Both the position numbers and the translations under genes were made by a program. This document shows positions 18,821 to 27,125 of a stretch of 64,000 nt of DNA, one piece after another. The notes beneath the pieces were generated by a model that saw nothing but the letters and a program-made list of their open reading frames with translations, made no database searches and was not told the DNA's origin. Numbering within the stretch: the stretch's first letter is position 1; each line of letters starts with the position of its first letter. The DNA comes from Polyangiaceae bacterium (GTDB taxonomy: Bacteria; Myxococcota_A; Polyangia; Polyangiales; Polyangiaceae), in NCBI GenBank assembly GCA_022842465.1, contig JALHPN010000007.1, forward strand, positions 26,285 through 90,284, in the 5' to 3' direction.

Positions 18821-20179
18821 GTGACGGACGCGACCTGCCTCTCGCTCCTCCAGGAGCTCGTGCGCATCCCAACCGTCAATCGTGGGACGCGCGACGAGGG
18901 GGACGGCAACGAGCGGCCCGCCGCGGAGCTCCTCGCCGATTTCCTCCGGGACGCGGGCCTCGAGCCGAAGCTCCTCGAGAAGGAGCGGGACCGGACGAAC
19001 CTCGTCGTGCGCCTGAAGGGCACGGGGAAGAAGCCGCCGCTCCTCCTCAACGCGCACCTCGACGTCGTCGAGGCGGACGAGACGAAGTGGACCCATCCGC
19101 CGTTCGGCGGCGAGATCCATGACGGGTACCTCTGGGGACGCGGCGCGATCGACATGAAGCACATGGCAGCGATGAGCGCGTGCGTGATGGCGCGCCTCGC
19201 CGCCGCGGCGAAGGACGGCGACGTGCTGGAGCGCGACGTCATCTTCGCCGCGGTCGCCGACGAGGAGGCCGGCTGCGAGCTCGGGAGCATCTGGCTCGCC
19301 GAGGACCACCCCGACGAGGTCCGTGCCGAGTACATGCTCGGCGAGATCGGCGGGTTCTCCCTGAGCCTCTTCGGGCGGACGTTCTACCCGATCCAGGTCG
19401 CCGAGAAGGGCGTCTGCTGGGTGCGCGCGACCTACGAGGGCGCACCGGGTCACGGCTCGATGCCGGATCCCGACAGCGCGGTCGTGCAGCTCGCGCGCGC
19501 GATCGAGCGCCTCGGCTCGCGGCGCCTTCCCATGCATCCCACGGCCGCGGTCGAGCGCTTCCTCGCCGGGCTCGCCCGCGAGCTACCGCGGCCGCAGCGC
19601 TCCGTGCTCGGACGCCTCTCCACGCCTGCGGTCGCCGGGCTCATCCTCGATCATCTCGTCCGCGACCCCTCCCAGCGGCGCTCCTTCGGCGCGATGCTGT
19701 CGAACACGGCCACCCCGACGGTGCTGCGCGCGGGCGGCAAGGTGAACGTCATCCCCGGCCGCGCTCACGTCGACCTCGACGGCCGAACGCTCCCCGGGCA
19801 GACGGAGCCTGGCTTCCTCGCCGAGCTGCGGGCGGCGCTGGGCGGCGAGCCCCGACTGGAGGTCCTCCGGAGCCTGCCGCCGGTCGAGGCCTCCCCCGAC
19901 ACGCCCCTCTTCGCGCACCTCGCGGCCGCGCTCCGGAGACACGATCCGACCGGGCATCCCCTGCCATGGCTCATCCCTGGATTCACCGACGCCAAGGGCT
20001 ACGCGCGCCTCGGCACCACCTGCTACGGCTTCGCGCCGGTCCGCTTCGACCCGACGGGCTCCCCGAGCTTCGCGGCGATGTATCATGGGCACGACGAGCG
20101 GGTCCCGGTGGACGGGGTCGCGTGGGGCCTCACGCTCCTCCACGAGGTGGTCGCGCGGTTCTGCGGGTCGCGAGCGTGA
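18821..20179 (+). CDS. M20 family metallopeptidase (ArgE/DapE/ACY1-like)
   Basis: LLLNAHLDVVEADETKWTHPPFGGEIHDGYLWGRGAIDMKHMAAM; AVADEEAGCELGS; GAPGHGSMPD. GTG start. Confidence 0.9.
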   Translation: MTDATCLSLLQELVRIPTVNRGTRDEGDGNERPAAELLADFLRDAGLEPKLLEKERDRTNLVVRLKGTGKKPPLLLNAHLDVVEADETKWTHPPFGGEIHDGYLWGRGAIDMKHMAAMSACVMARLAAAAKDGDVLERDVIFAAVADEEAGCELGSIWLAEDHPDEVRAEYMLGEIGGFSLSLFGRTFYPIQVAEKGVCWVRATYEGAPGHGSMPDPDSAVVQLARAIERLGSRRLPMHPTAAVERFLAGLARELPRPQRSVLGRLSTPAVAGLILDHLVRDPSQRRSFGAMLSNTATPTVLRAGGKVNVIPGRAHVDLDGRTLPGQTEPGFLAELRAALGGEPRLEVLRSLPPVEASPDTPLFAHLAAALRRHDPTGHPLPWLIPGFTDAKGYARLGTTCYGFAPVRFDPTGSPSFAAMYHGHDERVPVDGVAWGLTLLHEVVARFCGSRA

Positions 20180-20286
20180 ACGAAAAGACCCACCAACTCT
20201 TGCAGACGCAGGCGGAACTCCGATAGAACCGTGTTCTGCCTCTTCTCGATGTGAAGCTCGCCGAAGGAAGCCCGGCGCCCTCGCGA

Positions 20287-20307
20287 CGCGGTCGTTTCGC
20301 GACCGCG
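20287..20307. other. Perfect 8-bp hairpin in the mglBA upstream region
   Basis: cgcggtcg-tttcg-cgaccgcg; no T-tract follows immediately. Confidence 0.45.
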
Positions 20308-20344
20308 GCCAACGCGAGCGGGGCGTGAGTCGGGTTCTTTCTCG

Positions 20345-20372
20345 TTGGCTCGTTGGTATCGCTGTCTAGTCT
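20345..20372 (+). promoter_or_regulatory. Candidate sigma-70-type promoter for mglBA
   Basis: TTGGCT - 16 nt - TAGTCT, about 50 nt upstream of the mglB start. Confidence 0.3.
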
Positions 20373-20420
20373 CTGTATCGCAGCTCGGTAGCTCGCAGCT
20401 CAGGTCTGCGGAGGGTTCGG

Positions 20421-20903
20421 ATGGTCAATCCCCAGATGGTGATGTACGAGGAGGAGTTCAGTCAGATCCAGACGGTCGTAGACCGCCTGGTTCGTGACGC
20501 GAACGCGAAGGTCGTCTTCATCGTCGACAAGAACGGGCAGCTCATCGCGGCCGCCGGCGACATCGACAACGTCGACACGACCAGCCTCGCGTCCCTCACC
20601 GCCGGCAACATCGCCGCGACGGGCGGCATGGCGAAGCTCCTCAAGGAGAACGAGTTCGCGACTCAGTTCCACGAGGGCGAGAAGGCGAACATCCATATCC
20701 AGCTCGTCGGCAACCGCGTCATCCTCGTCGTCATCTTCGACTCGAGGTCGAGCCTCGGACTCGTCCGGCTGCGCGTGAAGAAGGCCAGCGAAGAGCTCAA
20801 CCACATCTTCGAGGCGCTCCTCAAGAAGGTCGCCGAGCCCGGCGCCGACTCGCCGTTCGCCGAGATCACGGACGAGGACATCGACAACCTCTTCAACGAC
20901 TGA
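20421..20903 (+). CDS. mglB: MglB, Roadblock/LC7 family GTPase-activating protein
   Basis: MVMYEEEFSQIQTVVDRLVRDANAKVVFIVDKNGQLIAAAGDIDNVDTTSLASLTAGNIAATGGMAKLLKENEF, immediately upstream of mglA. Confidence 0.95.
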   Translation: MVNPQMVMYEEEFSQIQTVVDRLVRDANAKVVFIVDKNGQLIAAAGDIDNVDTTSLASLTAGNIAATGGMAKLLKENEFATQFHEGEKANIHIQLVGNRVILVVIFDSRSSLGLVRLRVKKASEELNHIFEALLKKVAEPGADSPFAEITDEDIDNLFND

Positions 20904-20934
20904 TGTGCGCGCGCTGTAGAGCGAGGACCAGCCG

Positions 20935-21531
<597 letters not shown>

Positions 21532-21538
21532 TCCGGCC

Positions 21539-21552
21539 GTGACGGCCGTCAC
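21539..21552. promoter_or_regulatory. 14-bp perfect palindrome gtgacggccgtcac with adjacent partial direct repeats
   Basis: GTGA-N6-TCAC half-site arrangement, then a repeated ggccgtcac motif, just 3' of mglA. Confidence 0.3.
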
Positions 21553-21652
21553 GGCCGTCACGACCGGCGTCACAAAACGGGAAACGCCACGACGGGACGC
21601 CGAGCGCCCCGAACGTGACGTCATCCCCGCGCACGCGCCGAGGCGCGGGCGA

Positions 21653-21781
21653 TCAGGTCGCGCGGTGCGCCTGGTACACGCGCGAACGACGACCGCGGTC
21701 CTTCGCCTTGAGCTTCGCGCGGAAGCGGTTGGTCTTGGTGCGGTTGGTCTTGCGCGGCTTCTTGGAAAGGACGAGGTACAT
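21653..21781 (-). CDS. Small, highly basic 42-aa protein (unannotated, below track cutoff)
   Basis: ATG with GGGAG SD 7-8 nt upstream; translation MYLVLSKKPRKTNRTKTNRFRAKLKAKDRGRRSRVYQAHRAT, TGA stop; followed by a GC hairpin (cccgcgc/gcgcggg at 21627-21650). Confidence 0.65.
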   Translation of the reverse strand: MYLVLSKKPRKTNRTKTNRFRAKLKAKDRGRRSRVYQAHRAT

Positions 21782-21849
21782 GGCGTTGCTCCCGGAGGGC
21801 GGCGGACCCTAGCCGAGTCGCGGCGGTAGCACAACTCCGGACCGGGTGT

Positions 21850-22803
21850 TCAGTGGCCCCGGACGAGCCGCGCGTGCCCGCGGAGGCGCCCGTCGTCGAA
21901 GGTCACGAGCACCTCGCCACGCGGCGTCCATGACACGGCAGCGACCGCGGCACGGCCGTCCGCGGCGCGCGCGACGAGCGAGGCCTCTCCGTCCGCGACG
22001 CGGGACACCGACAGCCCGCGGAGCGCCGCGCGCCCACCCGGGAGGAAGCGGAGGCCGGCGCCGTCGACGACGACCTCGAACGCCTCGGGGCGCGCCATGA
22101 AGGCGCGCTCCGAGGACTGGAGCCTCGCCTCGGAGGCAGGGTCGAGCACGAGCTCCTCGACGCGCCACGTGCCCTGGAGGACGGCGAGGACGCGCTGGCC
22201 GTCGGTGGTCGCGTCGGCGACGATCGCGGGGGTGTGCCGCGCGCCGCTGCGCCAGGCCGCGAGCCCGGCGCCGGACGCGAGCACGACCGCGAGGAGGGCC
22301 GCGTAGCGGGCGCGGAGCGCGCGACGCAGGCGCGAGACGCGCTGGCGGACGACGGGGGCGGGGAGCCCTTCGTCCTCGGCGATGTCACAGAGGCGGTCCC
22401 CCTCGTGCTCGCGGACGAGCCAGCCGAGGGTCCGACCGTCCTTCGTCTCGCGCTCGGCCGCGCGGAGGACGTCCTCCAGGAGCTCGCGCGCCTCGACGGT
22501 GCCGGACGTCGTCGGGGCTGGGTCGATCGGGTCGAGCGCGCCGTCCTCCGTCGGCACGAGGCGCCGCGCGCGGCGGTGCCAGTCGGCGACCTTGTGCCGG
22601 GCGATCGCCGCGACCCAGCGCCGGAGCTCGCCGGGGTCGGTCGGGAGCCGGGGTGACGCGAGGGCATCGCAGAGGACGGTCTGGGCGAGATCTTCGGCCT
22701 CGGGCGCAGGCACTCGCCGCCGGAGCGCCGCCGTGAGGGAGCGCCGGAGGCCCACGTCCGCGAGCAGGGCTCGTCCTCCGTCCCCTCCGGCGAGCATCGT
22801 CAT
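21850..22803 (-). CDS. ECF-type RNA polymerase sigma factor fused to a TM segment and C-terminal domain
   Basis: Sigma2-like APEAEDLAQTVLCDALASPRLPTDPGELRRWVAAIARHKVADWHRRARR; sigma4-like LCDIAEDEGLPAPVVRQRVSRLRRALRARY; then hydrophobic AALLAVVLASGAGLAAW and a ~120-aa C-terminal region. Confidence 0.7.
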   Translation of the reverse strand: MTMLAGGDGGRALLADVGLRRSLTAALRRRVPAPEAEDLAQTVLCDALASPRLPTDPGELRRWVAAIARHKVADWHRRARRLVPTEDGALDPIDPAPTTSGTVEARELLEDVLRAAERETKDGRTLGWLVREHEGDRLCDIAEDEGLPAPVVRQRVSRLRRALRARYAALLAVVLASGAGLAAWRSGARHTPAIVADATTDGQRVLAVLQGTWRVEELVLDPASEARLQSSERAFMARPEAFEVVVDGAGLRFLPGGRAALRGLSVSRVADGEASLVARAADGRAAVAAVSWTPRGEVLVTFDDGRLRGHARLVRGH

Positions 22804-22865
22804 GTCCTCTCCATCGCGCGAGGCGCCTCCGTGTGACGCCGGTTCGGAGTAAGCTATTCCCCACC

Positions 22866-23228
22866 GTGAACGTCCGCCTGGTCCAAGATTTCCGCTTCGA
22901 GGCCGCTCACCTCCTCCCGAAGGTGCCTGCCGGGCACAAGTGCGCGCGGCTCCACGGACATTCGTTCCGCATCGGCGTCGCGATCGCGGGACCGGTGAAC
23001 CCGGAGACCGGCTGGCTCCGCGACTTCGGGGACGTCGAGACGCTGTGGGCTCCCCTGCACGACGCGCTCGACCACCGGTACCTGAACGACGTGCCCGGGC
23101 TCGAGAACCCGACGAGCGAGATCCTCGCGAAGTGGATCTGGGATCGACTGAAGCCGACGCTGCCCGAGCTCGCGCAGATCACCGTGTTCGAGACGTGCGA
23201 CTCGCGTTGCGAGTACGAGGGCCACTGA
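22866..23228 (+). CDS. queD: 6-carboxy-5,6,7,8-tetrahydropterin synthase
   Basis: VQDFRFEAAHLLP.....CARLHGHSFRIGVAIAG, WLRDFGDVE, LDHRYLND, NPTSEILAKWIW. GTG start. Confidence 0.9.
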   Translation: MNVRLVQDFRFEAAHLLPKVPAGHKCARLHGHSFRIGVAIAGPVNPETGWLRDFGDVETLWAPLHDALDHRYLNDVPGLENPTSEILAKWIWDRLKPTLPELAQITVFETCDSRCEYEGH

Positions 23229-23229
23229 C

Positions 23230-23526
23230 GTGGCCAAGGTGCTCGTCTGCCGGTGCGAGGACGTGACCATCCACGAGCTCGAGGACGCGATCGCGCGCGG
23301 GCACGACGACATCGAGTCGCTCAAGCGCTACACCGGCTTCGGCACGGGGTGGTGCCAGGGGAAGGGCTGCGTCGCGCTGTGCGCGCGACTCCTCGTCGAG
23401 CGCAGCGGCGACGCGAAGCTGCCCATCACGCCGCGCCCGCCCTTCCACCCGCTGCGACTCGCCGACCTCGCGGGGCTCGCGGAGGTGACGGAGGCCGACG
23501 AGGCCGACGGGCGGCCGCCGCACTAG
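23230..23526 (+). CDS. Stand-alone BFD-like [2Fe-2S]-binding protein
   Basis: VCRCEDVTIHELEDAIARGHDDIESLKRYTGFGTGWCQGKGC: CxC...CxxxxC pattern of BFD-like domains. Confidence 0.8.
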   Translation: MAKVLVCRCEDVTIHELEDAIARGHDDIESLKRYTGFGTGWCQGKGCVALCARLLVERSGDAKLPITPRPPFHPLRLADLAGLAEVTEADEADGRPPH

Positions 23527-23556
23527 CGCGAGCCCGGCTGCGCTACGGTGGGCCCC

Positions 23557-24381
23557 ATGACGGCCACGACCTCCGCGCTCGACGTCTTCGCTCCGAACCT
23601 CCTCGCCGGCCGCGCCGCGCTCGTGACCGGCGGAGGCAGCGGCATCGGCGCCGGCATCGCGCGCACCTTCGCGCGTCACGGCGCGAAGGTGGCCCTCGTC
23701 GGGCGAACCGCGGAGAAGCTCGAGAAGGTCGCCGGCGAGATCCGCGAGGCGGGCGGCGAAGCGAGCGTGCACGCGTGCGACGTGCGCGAGTACGCGTCGC
23801 TCGAGGCGGCCGTGAACGCGGCGGCGACGGCGTTCGGCCGGCTCGATCTCCTCGTGAACAGCGCCGCGGGGAACTTCCTGGCGCCGGCCGCCATGCTGAG
23901 CGCGAACGGGTTTCGCTCCGTGGTCGACATCGATCTCTGCGGCACCTTCAACGCCTGCCGCGCGGCGTACGCGCACCTCGCGAAGCAGGGCGGCACCGTC
24001 CTCAGCATCACCGCGACGCAGGCGACGATCCCGACGCCGCTCCAGGTCCACGCCGGCGCGGCGAAGGCGGGGATCGAGAAGCTGACGCGCGACCTCGCGC
24101 TCGAGTGGGGACGCGCAGGCATCCGCGTCGTCGCCGTCGCCCCTGGTCCCGTCGAGGGCACGGAGGGGATGAGCCGCCTCGCGCCGGGGACGACCGGTGA
24201 CAAGCTGAAGCACCGCGTCCCGGCCGGTCGCTACGCGTCGATCGACGAGATCGCCGCCGCATGCCTCTTCCTCGCCTCCCCCGCCGGCGCCTACGTGACG
24301 GGCACGACCCTCCTCGTCGACGGCGGGACCTCCCTCATCGGCGCGGGCCCCTTCCTGGACTTGATGTACGGCGACGCCTGA
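23557..24381 (+). CDS. SDR family oxidoreductase (2,4-dienoyl-CoA reductase-like)
   Basis: ALVTGGGSGIGAGIARTFARHGAKVALVGR, LVNSAAGNFLAPAAMLSANGF, VAPGPVEGTEGMSRLAP. Confidence 0.85.
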   Translation: MTATTSALDVFAPNLLAGRAALVTGGGSGIGAGIARTFARHGAKVALVGRTAEKLEKVAGEIREAGGEASVHACDVREYASLEAAVNAAATAFGRLDLLVNSAAGNFLAPAAMLSANGFRSVVDIDLCGTFNACRAAYAHLAKQGGTVLSITATQATIPTPLQVHAGAAKAGIEKLTRDLALEWGRAGIRVVAVAPGPVEGTEGMSRLAPGTTGDKLKHRVPAGRYASIDEIAAACLFLASPAGAYVTGTTLLVDGGTSLIGAGPFLDLMYGDA

Positions 24382-25380
24382 TCAGGCCGCAGCGGCTTCG
24401 GAGACCGGAGCCGCGCCGCGGGCGTGGGTGCGCCCCTCGCCCCAGATCGTCTCCCAGACGAGGAGGACGAGCGCGAGCCAGAGCACGTCCGCGAAGACGA
24501 GGTGGACGAGCTGCATCCACACGGGCGCGAGGAGCACGACGTTCAGCAGGCCGAGGAGGAGCTGACCGAGGAAGGCGACCGTGACCGCCCGCGAGAGGAG
24601 GCGAACGCGCGGCGCTGGACGGAGCACGCGGAAGAGCGCCACCGACGCGAGCATCGTCGCCGCCGTCCCGAGCGCGAGGAACGGGTGGATCGCACGGAGA
24701 CGCAGGAAGACGTGCGCCGTCGGCGAGACGTCCTCTGCGAGCCCCTCGCGGAGCGACGCCGCAGGGAAGAGCGTGTCTCCGAGCGCCGCGATCGCGCCGG
24801 TCGCGCCGATCGCGAGGAGCGACACGAGCGCCAGCACGGCGACGCCCCGCACGAGGACGTGGCCCTCGGGCTTCGTGGCCGGCGCCGGCGCCTCCTTCCG
24901 AGGCACCGTCATCGCCCACGCCGCGAGGACGAGCGCGGCGAGGAGGAAGAAGGTGTTGCCGAGGTGGAGGATCGACGAGAAGGCGCGCTTGACCGACTTC
25001 TCGTGCGCCACGAGCTCGAGCAGGACGAGGACGCCGCCGATGAGCGCCTCGCCGAAGCTGAAGAGCATCGCGAGGAGCGACGCGCGGCGCCCGACGTGCC
25101 CGCGGGGCAGCGAGCGACGCGCGAGCACGTAGAGGAGGACGACGAGGAGGACCGAGATGCCGCTCGTCACCCGGTGCGAGAGCTCGATGACCGTCTCGAT
25201 GCTCTTCGGCCTCGGCACGACGTCGCCGTTGCAGAGCGGCCAGTGGCGGCCGCACCCCGCGCCGGAGCCCGTCGCCCGCACGAACGCACCCCACGCGACT
25301 ACGAGCACGTTGTAGGCGAGCACGCCCCACGCGAACTTCGCGACGCGACGCGACGGGGACGGGGAGGTGGACGTCGTCAC
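24382..25380 (-). CDS. ctaA: Haem A synthase, COX15/CtaA family
   Basis: WGAFVRATGSGAGCGRHWPLCNGDVVP, IELSHRVTSG, ILHLGNTFFLLA; multiple TM helices. Confidence 0.9.
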   Translation of the reverse strand: MTTSTSPSPSRRVAKFAWGVLAYNVLVVAWGAFVRATGSGAGCGRHWPLCNGDVVPRPKSIETVIELSHRVTSGISVLLVVLLYVLARRSLPRGHVGRRASLLAMLFSFGEALIGGVLVLLELVAHEKSVKRAFSSILHLGNTFFLLAALVLAAWAMTVPRKEAPAPATKPEGHVLVRGVAVLALVSLLAIGATGAIAALGDTLFPAASLREGLAEDVSPTAHVFLRLRAIHPFLALGTAATMLASVALFRVLRPAPRVRLLSRAVTVAFLGQLLLGLLNVVLLAPVWMQLVHLVFADVLWLALVLLVWETIWGEGRTHARGAAPVSEAAAA

Positions 25381-25402
25381 AGCGGCGATGACGTAGACCC
25401 GG

Positions 25403-27103
25403 GTGCGGCCTCCGGCAAGCGGCTTCGAACGCCGAGCGCGGGTGGGGCGAGGCTACCGAGCCTCACGTGCATCTGGTAGCTTCTTCGACCAGGTGGCGGA
25501 GCACTCGATCGCCGATCGCCGAGGAAACCTGGGGCGCTACGCGCTGCACGGCGAGATCGCCGCGGGCGGCATGGCGACGGTGCACCTTGCGCGGCTGCTC
25601 GGCCCCGTCGGCTTCGCACGCACCGTCGCGGTGAAGCGGCTTCATCCGCACCTCGCGCGCGATCCAGATTTCGTCGCGATGTTCCTCGAGGAGGCGCGCC
25701 TCGCCGCGCGCGTACGGCACCCGAACGTCGTCTCGACGCTCGACGTCGTGTCGGACGACGGCGAGCTCTTCCTCGTCATGGAGTACGTCGCCGGCGAGTC
25801 GCTGTCGCGCCTCGTCCGCAAGACGCGCGAGGCGGGCAGGCGCGTCCCCATCCGGCACGTGATCGGGATCATGGCGGCGACGCTCGAAGGTCTCCACGCC
25901 GCGCACGAGGCGAAGAGCGAGCGGGGCGTCCCGCTCGGGATCGTCCATCGCGACGTCTCCCCGCAGAACATCCATGTCGGCACCGACGGGGTCACGCGCG
26001 TGCTCGACTTCGGCATCGCGAAGGCGACGAACAGGGTGCAAGATACACGCACCGATCAGATCAAGGGGAAGATCGCGTACATGTCCCCGGAGCAGCTCGC
26101 GAAGGCGCCCATCGACCGCCGCGCCGACGTCTACTCCGCCTCCGTCGTCCTCTGGGAGGCCGTCACGGGTCACCGGCTCTTCACCGCCGACGACGTCCCC
26201 GCTCTCGTCTACGCCATCGTCAACGAGGACGTCCTCCCCCCGAGCTCGCTCGTTCCCGACGTGCCGAAGGGGCTCGACGAGCTCATCCTCCGCGGCCTCG
26301 ACCGCGAGCCGTCGCGGCGATGGTCGAGCGCCCGAGAGATGGCCGAGGCGCTCGAGAGGATCCTCCCCCCCTCGCCCGCGCGCGAGATCGGCGAGTGGGT
26401 GGAGCAGGCAGCCGGTGAAGCGCTCGCCGCGCGGCAGGAGCTCGTCCAGTACATCGAGAGCACGAGCGCCCACACACCGCCTCCGGGGGGCGCCGGCCTC
26501 CGACTCGACTCGCCGTCGCGGCCGATCGAGGTGGCGAGCGGCGTCGTCAAGAGCGAGAGCGTGCCCGACGCGGTCCTGCGCGAGGCCGAGCGCGCCACGC
26601 TCCTCGAGGGCGCCGTCGCTCGCGCGCGCGAGGACATCGACGAGGACGACGACGAGGACGAGAGGGAGACGCTCGTGGCGTCGATGCACCCGAGCTTGCA
26701 GGGTCCCGTGCTCGTGTCGGTCGCGCAGCAGAACGCCGAGGGCCGCGCCGCGGCGACCGCGGAGCCCCCGGCGGTATCGCGCTCCTCCCACGCGAGGCCT
26801 CTCCTCTTCGGCGCCGCCGCGACCACGCTCTTCCTCGTGATCGCCATGGTCGTCCTCGCCATCGTCCGCTCTCCCGATCGCGAGGCCGCCCATCCGCCCG
26901 CGACGGCGCCCGCCGCGGTCGTCGTCGCCACGCCGACGGCGACGACGCACGAGCCCGAGTCCGCCGTGGTCCTCGGGGGGCAACGGGGGACGGCCCCCTC
27001 GGCGAGCGCGTCCAGCGTGTCGAGCGCGCCTCCGCCGCCCGCACCGCGCGCGACGAGCATGCTCGCTCCGGTGACGAAGCCTCGCCCGACGCCGAAGCGC
27101 TGA
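25403..27103 (+). CDS. Serine/threonine protein kinase with C-terminal TM
   Basis: GEIAAGGMATVHLARLLGPVGFARTVAVKRL, IVHRDVSPQNIHVGTDGVTRVLDFGIAKA, KIAYMSPEQL; TM PLLFGAAATTLFLVIAMVVLAIV. GTG at 25493 is a likely start. Confidence 0.9.
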   Translation: MRPPASGFERRARVGRGYRASRASGSFFDQVAEHSIADRRGNLGRYALHGEIAAGGMATVHLARLLGPVGFARTVAVKRLHPHLARDPDFVAMFLEEARLAARVRHPNVVSTLDVVSDDGELFLVMEYVAGESLSRLVRKTREAGRRVPIRHVIGIMAATLEGLHAAHEAKSERGVPLGIVHRDVSPQNIHVGTDGVTRVLDFGIAKATNRVQDTRTDQIKGKIAYMSPEQLAKAPIDRRADVYSASVVLWEAVTGHRLFTADDVPALVYAIVNEDVLPPSSLVPDVPKGLDELILRGLDREPSRRWSSAREMAEALERILPPSPAREIGEWVEQAAGEALAARQELVQYIESTSAHTPPPGGAGLRLDSPSRPIEVASGVVKSESVPDAVLREAERATLLEGAVARAREDIDEDDDEDERETLVASMHPSLQGPVLVSVAQQNAEGRAAATAEPPAVSRSSHARPLLFGAAATTLFLVIAMVVLAIVRSPDREAAHPPATAPAAVVVATPTATTHEPESAVVLGGQRGTAPSASASSVSSAPPPPAPRATSMLAPVTKPRPTPKR

Positions 27104-27125
27104 CGACGCAGAGGCGGCGTGCGCC

